33,543 nucleotides of DNA from SCQX01 sp035720945 (GTDB taxonomy: Bacteria > Pseudomonadota > Gammaproteobacteria > Burkholderiales > Burkholderiaceae_B): the NCBI GenBank assembly GCA_035720945.1, contig DASTNK010000069.1, forward strand, positions 1-33,543, read 5' to 3'. Shown one piece after another: positions 23,874 to 30,763 of the stretch. The stretch's first letter is position 1, and each line of letters starts with the position of its first letter. Made by a program: the position numbers and the translations under genes. The notes beneath the pieces were generated by a model. The model worked only from the letters and a program-made list of their open reading frames with translations, had not been told where the DNA came from and searched no databases.

Positions 23874-25499
23874 TCAAAAACCGACGGCCTGGCCATCGCG
23901 CCGGCTGTCGCTCGCCGCCACGTAGCCATGATTCGGGTCATCCGACAATTTCCAGACGAACTGTCCGGCGCCGAAGTCCATGTAAGGATCGTTGACGGAT
24001 TTCAGCACGTGCCCAAGGTCCTTCAACCCGCTCACCGTGTCGGGGTTCATGTTCGGTTCGATATCCAGACTGAAGTCGGTGTTGACCTTCCAGCGCGGTG
24101 CACAGCACGCCGCCTGGGGCTGCTGGTGATAATCGACCATGCGCACGATGGTCTGCAGGTGCCCCTGCGGCTGCATGTCACCCCCCATGACGCCGAAGCT
24201 CATGACCGGTTTACCCCCACGGGTGAGGAATCCGGGAATGATGGTGTGGAATGGCCGCTTACCGCCCTCGACCACATTGGGCGAACGTGGATCCAGAGAG
24301 AACCCCATGCCGCGGTTCTGCATGCTGATGCCGGTGTCCGGCACCACCACGCCCGAGCCGAATCCCATGTAATTCGACTGGATGAAGGAAATCATCATGC
24401 CGCTCTCGTCGGCGGCCGACAGATAGATCGTGCCACCGGCGTGCGGCCGCCCGGCTTGGAAAGACCCGGCGCGATCGAGTTTGATCAGCTTCGCGCGACC
24501 GCGCAGATAGTCGTCGTCGAGCAATTGGGCCGAGGCCACGTCCATGCTGCGCGGATCCGACACATAACGGTAGAGATCTGCGAACGCGAGCTTCATAGCC
24601 TCGATCTGCACGTGCTGCGAGGTCACGGAATCGACCGGCATGCTCTGCAGGTCGAACTGCTCGACGATGCCCAGGGCCATGAGCGCGGCAATGCCCTGCC
24701 CGTTGGGCGGGATTTCGTGCACGGTATAGTCGCGATAGTTCTTGGCAATGGGCTCCACCCATTCCGGACGGTAATTGCGCAGATCATCGAGCGTCAGGGA
24801 TCCGCCGCCTTCGCGGCTGAAGGCCACGATCTTCTCGGCGAGCTCGCCTTTGTAAATATCGCGCCCCCGGGTTTCGGCGATGCGCCGCAAGGTGCGGGCC
24901 ACGCCCGGAAGGCGGAACAACTCGCCCACGTGGGGTGCCCTGCCGTGCGGCAGGAACGCCTGGGCATAGCCGGGTTGGTTGCGCAATTCGTCCACGGCCT
25001 TGGCCCATTTCCCGGCCACGACGGGGGGCACGGCATAGCCGCGTTCGGCGACCTCGATGGCGGGCTCGAACAGGTCCTCGAAAGGCAGCTTGCCGAATTT
25101 TTCGTGCAGCGCCGCCCAGCCCGCCACCACACCGGGGACCGTGACGGCGTCCCAACCACGCGTGGGTCGCGTGGCCAGGCCATTGCCGTCGACCCCGTAC
25201 TTGCGCTTGAAATAATCAACGTTCCACGCCGCTGGTGCGACGCCAGAGGAATTCAAGCCCTGCAGCCGCTTGCCGTCCCACACCAGTGCGAAGCAGTCGC
25301 CTCCCAGACCGTTGGACACCGGCTCCACCTGAACAAGGGTGGCCGCGGCCGCAAGTGCGGCATCCACGGCGTTCCCACCCTTGAGCAGCATGCGCAATCC
25401 CGCCTGCGCCGCGAGCGGATGGGATGTGGATACGACGTTCCGGGCGAACACGGGCGTGCGGGTTGAAGGATAAGGGTTGGTCCAGTCGAAAGGTTTCAT
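23874..25499 (-). CDS. Gamma-glutamyltransferase family protein (copy 2, first gene of the cluster)
   Basis: This 541-residue Ntn-hydrolase of the gamma-glutamyltransferase family shows GGNAVDAALAAAA (41-53) and a self-cleavage site in HAGGTIYLSAADESGMMIS, with Thr357 the likely nucleophile. It has GGKRPFHTIIPGF where classical enzymes have the serine motif, and FGVMGGDMQPQGHLQ for the glycine loop. These are marks of YwrD-like members rather than classical glutathione-transpeptidases. There is no signal peptide, so it is probably cytoplasmic. It differs clearly from the copy at the other end of the cluster, so the two are not recent duplicates. No good ribosome site is visible before the ATG. 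It is divergent from a LysR gene across 115 bases. Confidence 0.88.
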   Translation of the reverse strand: MKPFDWTNPYPSTRTPVFARNVVSTSHPLAAQAGLRMLLKGGNAVDAALAAAATLVQVEPVSNGLGGDCFALVWDGKRLQGLNSSGVAPAAWNVDYFKRKYGVDGNGLATRPTRGWDAVTVPGVVAGWAALHEKFGKLPFEDLFEPAIEVAERGYAVPPVVAGKWAKAVDELRNQPGYAQAFLPHGRAPHVGELFRLPGVARTLRRIAETRGRDIYKGELAEKIVAFSREGGGSLTLDDLRNYRPEWVEPIAKNYRDYTVHEIPPNGQGIAALMALGIVEQFDLQSMPVDSVTSQHVQIEAMKLAFADLYRYVSDPRSMDVASAQLLDDDYLRGRAKLIKLDRAGSFQAGRPHAGGTIYLSAADESGMMISFIQSNYMGFGSGVVVPDTGISMQNRGMGFSLDPRSPNVVEGGKRPFHTIIPGFLTRGGKPVMSFGVMGGDMQPQGHLQTIVRMVDYHQQPQAACCAPRWKVNTDFSLDIEPNMNPDTVSGLKDLGHVLKSVNDPYMDFGAGQFVWKLSDDPNHGYVAASDSRRDGQAVGF

Positions 25500-25566
25500 G
25501 GGAAGGCCCGGGCGGTGCGCCGCGATCTGTGTTTCAGGGAACTGGATAAGTTACTATCCCCTTATC

Positions 25567-25588
25567 ATTAAATCAATTTAGATTTAAT
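25567..25588. promoter_or_regulatory. AT-rich inverted repeat in the ggt/LysR divergent spacer (operator candidate)
   Basis: ATTAAATC (25567-25574) and GATTTAAT (25581-25588) are perfect 8-base arms around AATTTA. The repeat lies midway between the first cluster gene and the LysR gene, in the only AT-rich stretch nearby. It is the best binding-site candidate for the LysR product. Confidence 0.5.
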
Positions 25589-25614
25589 TTTCATACAACA
25601 AGTTTTTCTTATAC

Positions 25615-26499
25615 ATGGGCTCTCTTCGTTTTCTGCGCACGTTCGTCGCGGTCGCTCGCCGTGGCTCGTTCTCGGACGCCGCCGAACAGGTTGCACTCAC
25701 CCAGGCGGCGGTCAGTCTGCAGATGCGCGCCCTGGAGACCGAATTCGGCCGCACGCTGTTCGACCGCTCCGGTCGCCTGGCTTCGCTGAACGAGGCAGGC
25801 CGCGAATTACTGCCGCAAGCCGAGCAATTGCTGGAAATCTACGACCGGATGCGCACACCCCGCCCCGCTCCGGGTACGTTTGCCGGCACATTGAGCATCG
25901 GCGCCATCGTCTCGTGCATGGGCACGCTGGCGCGCGTGGTTTCTCAACTCAAGATCGAGCACCAGGAACTGATCATCCGCCTGTCCTCGGGCAAGTCGCG
26001 TGAGCTGTGTCGCAAGGTGGAGAACGGCGAGATCGACGCCGCCTTGGTGGTCGGCGCCGGACGGCCTCCACCTCGCACACGCTGGAAACGGCTGTACCAG
26101 GAACCAGTGTGTCTGGTCGTGTCCAGCCAGGTGCCCGGCGATGACCCCAGGCAACTGCTGCGCAGCCACCCATTCCTGCGTTTCGACCGCAGCCAGCACA
26201 CGGGCGCGCAGATCGACCGCGTGCTACGGAAAATGGGCATCGTGCCCGATGACTTTCTGGAGCTGAACGCGTTGGAACAACTGCTGGATCTGGTCCGGCA
26301 CGATGTGGGCATCACCATTCTGCCGTTGTTGCACACTATGCGCTGGAACGACGGCAATGGGTTGCGCGCCATTCCGCTCCCCGCGGAACTGGGCGCCATC
26401 ACCCGTGAGATCGGCATGCTCGAACGGCGCGACCACAATCTCCACGCGGCCGCCGCCATGATTTTTGAGCGCTACGCGGCGCTGTCGGCGAAAGGCTGA
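25615..26499 (+). CDS. LysR-family regulator of the gamma-glutamyl/ABC cluster
   Basis: This 294-residue LysR protein has its helix-turn-helix at about 16-38 (RGSFSDAAEQVALTQAAVSL, then QMRALE) and a C-terminal effector domain. By the usual LysR arrangement it controls the divergent ggt-ABC cluster. The leader is AT-rich and lacks a clear ribosome site. The effector could be glutathione, gamma-glutamyl amino acids or glutamate; the sequence does not tell. Confidence 0.88.
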   Translation: MGSLRFLRTFVAVARRGSFSDAAEQVALTQAAVSLQMRALETEFGRTLFDRSGRLASLNEAGRELLPQAEQLLEIYDRMRTPRPAPGTFAGTLSIGAIVSCMGTLARVVSQLKIEHQELIIRLSSGKSRELCRKVENGEIDAALVVGAGRPPPRTRWKRLYQEPVCLVVSSQVPGDDPRQLLRSHPFLRFDRSQHTGAQIDRVLRKMGIVPDDFLELNALEQLLDLVRHDVGITILPLLHTMRWNDGNGLRAIPLPAELGAITREIGMLERRDHNLHAAAAMIFERYAALSAKG

Positions 26500-26522
26500 T
26501 GAATGGGTTTCCCCCGCCGCGC

Positions 26523-26556
26523 CGGAACGTTCTGATCCTGGGGTCTACACGTTCCG
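26523..26556. repeat. Inverted repeat 1 of the hairpin-rich spacer
   Basis: CGGAACGT (26523-26530) and ACGTTCCG (26549-26556) are perfect 8-base arms around 18 bases, 24 bases after the LysR stop codon. It is the first of four inverted repeats in this spacer. Confidence 0.6.
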
Positions 26557-26573
26557 AGGCTCCATCAGCGCAA

Positions 26574-26629
26574 GGATCGGGCAGGGAAGGCAGCGATGGA
26601 GGCTCACCACTGCCTTCCCTGCCCGATCC
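26574..26629. repeat. Perfect 20-bp inverted repeat with 16-base loop
   Basis: The arms 26574-26593 (beginning GGATCGGGCAGGG) and 26610-26629 (ending CCCTGCCCGATCC) are exact reverse complements of 20 bases. The loop contains GATGGAG (26595-26601), which can pair with CTCCATC at 26560-26566 just outside the stem. That allows a pseudoknot or an alternative helix. Such a long perfect stem is rare by chance and suggests a structured RNA or a mobile-element relic. I recognise no known RNA family. Confidence 0.8.
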
Positions 26630-26705
26630 GACTAAAGAACCAAAGAGTCCGCCTTTGCAAAGCCTCGAAAAGTAGGCACCGGGACCGAAACTCTTCAGAT
26701 GAAAC

Positions 26706-26737
26706 GAAGCCCCCGGGGAAACTTCCCCGGGGGCTTC
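26706..26737. terminator. Strong GC-rich hairpin, likely terminator of the phasin gene and/or LysR gene
   Basis: GAAGCCCCCGGGGAA (26706-26720) and TTCCCCGGGGGCTTC (26723-26737) are perfect 15-base arms; with a practical loop the stem is 13 pairs. It lies 55 bases beyond the phasin stop codon and downstream of the LysR gene, so it can serve both convergent genes. The flanks are only modestly T-rich (GTTTC on the minus side, TTCTTG on the plus side). Confidence 0.7.
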
Positions 26738-26742
26738 TTGAC

Positions 26743-26766
26743 CCGGAACCTCTACGGTGATTCCGG
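26743..26766. repeat. Inverted repeat 4 of the hairpin-rich spacer
   Basis: CCGGAA (26743-26748) and TTCCGG (26761-26766) are perfect arms around 12 bases, between the strong hairpin and the phasin stop codon. Its arms resemble those of repeat 1. Confidence 0.5.
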
Positions 26767-26791
26767 ATACTTCCCTAACGAATCGCCGTGA

Positions 26792-27370
26792 TCAGGCGGC
26801 GGCGCGGCGGGCGCGGGGAGCCGGCTTGGCGGCCTCGGCGACGTCGGACGCGGCCTTCAGGGTGGCGTTGGTCGCGGCGGCGATGTTCGATTCAGCCGTC
26901 TTGGACGCCTGCTTGGCAGCCTTGGCAACCGACTCGTAGGCGCTGGTGGCCGTCGACAGCGACGACTTCAGCAACGCAACGGCGCTTTCGGAGCCGGCGG
27001 GCGCGTTCTTGGAAAGCTGCTCGATGGCCTCGGAGACCTGCTGTTGGTTCTGGGAGATCTGCTCTTCGCCCAGCTTGGTCAGGTCGGCTTGCACACCGCT
27101 GACGATGTCGTACACGTGCTTGCCGTAGGCCAGAGCCTTTTCGGCGTTGGGCTGCGTCAGACCAGACGCAAACGCGATGGCTTCCTGCGCATCCTTGAGC
27201 CCGATGACTTCATGCGTCTTCTGGGCGGCTTCTTCCAGGCTGGCCTTGACGACCTTCAGGTTCAGATCGACCAGCTTTTCGAAACCTTCGAAAAACGAAT
27301 TCTGGATGGCAACCAGGTTGTCCAGCGAGGCTTTCTGGCTGGCGAGGATGTGTTGGGGGATAGCGCTCAT
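26792..27370 (-). CDS. phaP: Phasin family protein (PhaP)
   Basis: This 192-residue protein coats polyhydroxyalkanoate granules and limits their size. The phasin domain covers about residues 5-110 (LDNLVAIQNSFFEGFEKLVDLNLKV is within it), all predicted helix. The C-terminal third is an Ala/Lys-rich tail (KAAKQASKTAESNIAAATNA, then ending RARRAAA) like those of other betaproteobacterial phasins. GGAAG lies 7 bases before the ATG. It has its own promoter with a TGC-rich palindrome, suggesting control by PhaR. No PHA synthase lies in the window. Confidence 0.93.
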   Translation of the reverse strand: MSAIPQHILASQKASLDNLVAIQNSFFEGFEKLVDLNLKVVKASLEEAAQKTHEVIGLKDAQEAIAFASGLTQPNAEKALAYGKHVYDIVSGVQADLTKLGEEQISQNQQQVSEAIEQLSKNAPAGSESAVALLKSSLSTATSAYESVAKAAKQASKTAESNIAAATNATLKAASDVAEAAKPAPRARRAAA

Positions 27371-27482
27371 AATATGACTTCCTTCATGCGGCCCTGGCTA
27401 AGCCGGGCCTGGACGATCGAACCGAGTTCAAAAAACGTGGCAAGAAGGTTTCGTGTTCACTGTGTTCTGTGACAACCTTCGA

Positions 27483-27554
27483 TGTTGCATTGCACAATCG
27501 TCATTCTACAGATTCGGTTGATCGCGTCAAGGAATATTTATTGCAGCGCAGCAA
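27483..27554 (-). promoter_or_regulatory. Phasin promoter with PhaR-like sites
   Basis: On the minus strand, TTGACG (complement of 27525-27530) and TAGAAT (complement of 27503-27508) are spaced 16 bases, a good sigma-70 match. Directly downstream, at the expected start of transcription, is the TGC-rich sequence TTGTGCAATGCAACA (complement of 27483-27497). A second palindromic element TTGCAGCGCAGCAA lies upstream at 27541-27554. TGC-rich sites at the start point are typical of PhaR control of phasin genes, in which PhaR is released when polymer forms. Assignment to PhaR is by analogy. Confidence 0.6.
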
Positions 27555-27572
27555 ATTAATTGAATCAACATG

Positions 27573-28403
27573 TTACGACACTCTGTCCGACACGGGCCGC
27601 CCCTCGTAGCCCAGGGCGCCGGATATGTGCGAGGCCGTCTTGACCAGTGCCTGGATCCATTCATCGCGCATGCGTTCGGCCGGCGCCGACAATGACAGCC
27701 CGGCCAGCAATTTTCCGGTGTCATCGTAGACGCCCGCGGCGATGCAACGCACACCCAGTTCGAGCTCTTCGTTGTCGCGCGAATACCCATGGCGCCGCAC
27801 CAGGGCCAGGTCACGCTCGAGATCATCGAGCTTGGTGATGCTGTTGCGCGTGGTGCCCGCCAGCCCTGTGCGCATGGCATAGGCCCGCACCTGGCGCGGA
27901 TCGCTGATGGACAGAAACAACTTACCAGTGGAGGTGAGATGCAGCGGCGCCCGACCGCCAATGGCGCGCACCACCTGCATGCCGGAGCGTTCGCTCCAGG
28001 CGCGTTCTATGTAGACGATCTCGTCCCCCTGGCGCAGCGACAGGTTGACCGTCTGGCCTGTGAGACGATGCAGTTCGCGCATGGGCTCCATCGCGACCTC
28101 GCGCACATCCAGCCGCCCCTTCACCAGGGAACCCAACTCGAGCAGGCGCATGCCCAGCCGATACAACCCGCTGTCGACGCGCTCGACATAACGGCCCACC
28201 ACCAAGTCGTTCAGAATGCGATGGGTGGTGGACGTGTGCAGATGCGTGGCGGCGGCCAAGTCTTTCAGCGTGACAGGCTCGACATGGTCGGCCAGGACAT
28301 CGAGCAACAGCATGGCCCTTTCCAGGACCTGGACCGTGACGGCAGAACTGTTGACCGGCGAAAGCGGCCCGGAAGAGTACGACAGGGATGGGGTTCGGGA
28401 CAT
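27573..28403 (-). CDS. IclR-family transcriptional regulator
   Basis: This 276-residue protein has an N-terminal IclR winged helix (VTLKDLAAATHLHTSTTHRI at about 43-62, then LNDLVVGRYVER) and a C-terminal effector domain of the GAF-like type (GRAPLHLTSTGKLFL, GYSRDNEELELGVRCIAAGVYD). IclR proteins control catabolic genes, but no obvious partner is adjacent: upstream is a MoaB-domain gene and downstream the phasin gene. The target is therefore open. A weak promoter on the minus strand is TTGCGA (complement of 28462-28467) with TAGTAT (complement of 28439-28444), spaced 17 bases. Confidence 0.9.
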   Translation of the reverse strand: MSRTPSLSYSSGPLSPVNSSAVTVQVLERAMLLLDVLADHVEPVTLKDLAAATHLHTSTTHRILNDLVVGRYVERVDSGLYRLGMRLLELGSLVKGRLDVREVAMEPMRELHRLTGQTVNLSLRQGDEIVYIERAWSERSGMQVVRAIGGRAPLHLTSTGKLFLSISDPRQVRAYAMRTGLAGTTRNSITKLDDLERDLALVRRHGYSRDNEELELGVRCIAAGVYDDTGKLLAGLSLSAPAERMRDEWIQALVKTASHISGALGYEGRPVSDRVS

Positions 28404-28407
28404 AGCC

Positions 28408-28439
28408 TGGAATTGACGCGACGCAGCACCAAAATTCCA
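28408..28439. promoter_or_regulatory. Inverted repeat upstream of the IclR gene (operator candidate)
   Basis: TGGAATT (28408-28414) and AATTCCA (28433-28439) are perfect 7-base arms around 18 bases. They lie between the likely -10 element and the start codon, a position that suits autorepression. Confidence 0.45.
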
Positions 28440-28632
28440 TACTATGAAAAAAATCGACAGATCGCAAGCCCCATATCACCTCTCATCACAAAAAACACCC
28501 AGAAACCGCGTAAGAGCCTTGTGCGCTGAAACTGGGAAGCCGAATACTCAACTTCGGAGCCCACGTTCCGCACGACTTGATCCGAGGAGCCCTGTTTCCT
28601 TATGTGTTTATGTGCGGCATTGTCGGCGGGGT

Positions 28633-29436
28633 TTACTTCTCGGGCGGGGTGAGCGACCCGCCCACCCGAACGACTTCGTCGCGTAGATACGCCAACGCCT
28701 GGGCCGCGGCATCGGGCTCACCCTTGACGCCCAGGTCGATGTGCGGATGCCCCGACCCGCCCATGCTGGGCAGACTGAACGCCTTGACGCCCGGCCATTT
28801 CCGTTCCAGCTCCTCGAGCGCCGGCGTGATGCGGGATTCGGGCAACCGAAAGGCCAGGAACGAATGCTCAACCCGCGTCACCTTGTGCTGCGAGCCGGCA
28901 TAGCGGGTGTCGAGCGTCCATTCCATCATGGGCCACGCCATTTCGGGGAAGCCGGGCATGAACGTATGGTTGTGGATGAAGAAACCGGGAATCTTGTTGA
29001 ACGGATTGGGAACGATCTCGGCTCCCTTGGGAAACACCCCCATCTGCAGGCGCTGCTGGTTTTCGGGCAACGACATGTCGGCACTGCCACTGCCCCGCCG
29101 CGCGTTGTCGGCGCAGCGTTCGGCGATGAGCCGGGCCGCTTCGGGATGCAGTTCAAGCTCGAGTCCCAGTGCCTGGGCCGCCGCCTGCCGAGTCTGGTCA
29201 TCCGGCGTGGCGCCGATCCCACCGCAGCAAAACACGACACCGCCACTCGCGAAAGTGCGTGTGAGCACAGCCGCGATGGTGTCGCGATCGTCTGGCACGA
29301 ACTCGGCGCCGGCCAGTTGCATGCCGCGCTGCGAAAGTAGCTCGATGGCCTTAGAGAAATGCTTGTCCTGACGTCGGCCAGACAGGATTTCATCACCGAT
29401 GATGAGCAGTTTCACTTGCGAAGCGACAGTCGACAT
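28633..29436 (-). CDS. MoaB/CinA N-terminal-domain protein (molybdopterin-binding fold)
   Basis: This 267-residue protein has the MoaB/Mog-like domain found at the N-terminus of CinA: LLIIGDEILSGRRQDKH at the start, AGAEFVPDDRDTI, then GGIGATPDDQTRQAAAQALG with the family's GG.G.T.DD.T motif. PNPFNKIPGFFI and MPGFPEMAWPM are further CinA-type blocks. It lacks the C-terminal CinA nicotinamide-nucleotide amidase domain, so it is the short stand-alone form often labelled competence/damage-inducible protein A. AAGG lies 7 bases before the ATG at 29436. The frame is open to 29502 but would need a TTG start. It follows the EI24-like gene by 62 bases. Its substrate is unknown. Confidence 0.83.
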   Translation of the reverse strand: MSTVASQVKLLIIGDEILSGRRQDKHFSKAIELLSQRGMQLAGAEFVPDDRDTIAAVLTRTFASGGVVFCCGGIGATPDDQTRQAAAQALGLELELHPEAARLIAERCADNARRGSGSADMSLPENQQRLQMGVFPKGAEIVPNPFNKIPGFFIHNHTFMPGFPEMAWPMMEWTLDTRYAGSQHKVTRVEHSFLAFRLPESRITPALEELERKWPGVKAFSLPSMGGSGHPHIDLGVKGEPDAAAQALAYLRDEVVRVGGSLTPPEK

Positions 29437-29498
29437 GGGGCAACCTTGTTCAATGAACGATTGAAAACGGAAGGGAACGGTGGAGTGGTCGGCGGGAG

Positions 29499-30296
29499 TC
29501 AAGCCTCGAGCACCGTTTCCCGTCTGAGCTGACGCAGGGCTTCAAGGCTGAAATGCGCGAACACCAGCGCGGAGAAAACCGGCAACACCAACCAGGCCGG
29601 CGGAAACAGGTTGAGGACAGCGAGGCAGGAGCCGATGAGCCAGAGCTGCCGGTTGTGGCGGCGCCAGACAATCCTGCGTTCCCGCGCACTGGCGTGCTCA
29701 ACAATAGCGTCGACGCGCAGCATCCGAGTGAACGCGAACGCCCACCAGAACACCGGCAGCACGACGGCGAGGGGGGGGATCAACCACAGCGGCATGGTCA
29801 GCGCCCAGCCGATGATGAACAGACCACCCACCCAGGCGGCATTCCACGCGCTGACCGTGCCCGCGAACTCGCCCTGCCGCCTCAATCCCTTGTATTCACG
29901 GTGCTCCAGATGGTTGAGCACGATGGGCATCACGAAAATCGCGGCGATGACCAGCCCCAGAATCCCCGACAGCGGCAGCAGGATGCACAGGGCCAGAAAG
30001 GGGATCAGGTACAGTTTCAGCGAAAACAGGCCCAGGGCCAGCAACCATTGATCCACATCGTTGAGATAGGTCCAGCTCGCGGATTCCCCGCCTAGCCAGT
30101 GCGTGAGCGGTGTCCAGAAAATCCACAACAGCAGGATGGCGCCCAGCAACGCGATGATGAACGGCAGAAACAGCGCCAGGATCATTCTGGGATGACACTG
30201 CGACACCAGCGCGCGCCGGAAGGCGAGGCCCACGGCAGCCAGGCCCGTGGCGGGCGGGGCGCCCGCGGGGCGGGCCACCAGATCAAAGTTGCTCAT
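29499..30296 (-). CDS. EI24/CysZ-family integral membrane protein
   Basis: This 265-residue protein begins with about 30 soluble residues and then has several long hydrophobic segments (MILALFLPFIIALLGAILLL and VVLPVFWWAFAFTRM among them). The layout and the LxHREYxGLR and WWAFAFTRMLRVDAIVEHAS segments fit the EI24 domain family, which includes the sulfate transporter CysZ. It may move sulfate or another small solute, but there is no sulfur gene adjacent. An eight-G run at 29771-29778 (C-run in the gene) encodes two prolines. It is followed by the MoaB-domain gene and divergent from the thioredoxin-like gene. Confidence 0.8.
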   Translation of the reverse strand: MSNFDLVARPAGAPPATGLAAVGLAFRRALVSQCHPRMILALFLPFIIALLGAILLLWIFWTPLTHWLGGESASWTYLNDVDQWLLALGLFSLKLYLIPFLALCILLPLSGILGLVIAAIFVMPIVLNHLEHREYKGLRRQGEFAGTVSAWNAAWVGGLFIIGWALTMPLWLIPPLAVVLPVFWWAFAFTRMLRVDAIVEHASARERRIVWRRHNRQLWLIGSCLAVLNLFPPAWLVLPVFSALVFAHFSLEALRQLRRETVLEA

Positions 30297-30359
30297 GGTT
30301 GCGACAGACTCAGACGGAAAACACGATTATCATAGTTAAAACACAGGAAGTCCGCGCGC

Positions 30360-30755
30360 ATGACCGTCTTCAATCCGTTACCCGATCTTTCCGCCCTGCG
30401 GGCACGGCTGGTTGAAAGCCATGAGTTGATCGTGGCCTGCTATTGCGCGCAATGGTGTGACACCTGCCGCGCGTATCGGGCTGATTTCGAAAACCTGGCC
30501 GCGCAATGGCCCCGGCATGTGTTCGTATGGATAGACATCGAGGACAGCCCCGATCTGCTGGGGGACGTGGACGTCGAGAACTTCCCCACGATCGCGCTGC
30601 AGGACGCGCGGCGCACCGTGTTTTTCGGCACGCTGCTACCCTACGCCAGCCATCTCGATCGGCTCATTGGGCGCAGCGACAGCCTGACTGATACGCCCAC
30701 CGAGGCCCCGCCCCTGCTGGGTCCGTTGCTCGTGACAGAAACAGCCGGAAAATAA
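30360..30755 (+). CDS. Thioredoxin-family protein
   Basis: This 131-residue protein has a thioredoxin fold with a WCDTC active site (Cys33 and Cys36) after IVACYCAQ, and the cis-proline region NFPTIAL. It has no signal peptide, so it should act as a cytoplasmic thiol-disulfide protein, though the WCDTC motif differs from WCGPC of standard thioredoxin. AGGAAG (30345-30350) lies 9 bases before the ATG. It is divergent from the EI24-like gene and convergent with rhlE. Its partner is unknown. Confidence 0.85.
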   Translation: MTVFNPLPDLSALRARLVESHELIVACYCAQWCDTCRAYRADFENLAAQWPRHVFVWIDIEDSPDLLGDVDVENFPTIALQDARRTVFFGTLLPYASHLDRLIGRSDSLTDTPTEAPPLLGPLLVTETAGK

Positions 30756-30763
30756 ACAGCCAG

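Noticed and set aside
23373..25466. A 697-codon open frame on the plus strand opposite the second binding-protein and ggt-like genes
   Set aside because: It is antisense to two well-recognised genes and shows no domain; composition is that of a mirror frame.
26574..26629. Transposon end or insertion sequence for the 20-bp inverted repeat
   Set aside because: The arms are only 16 bases apart, with no transposase and no target duplication seen. A hairpin RNA or element relic is more economical, though a genome-wide copy search was not possible.
28444..28686. An 80-codon plus-strand frame upstream of the IclR gene
   Set aside because: It has low-complexity composition, no ribosome site and no motif, and overlaps the end of the MoaB-domain gene.
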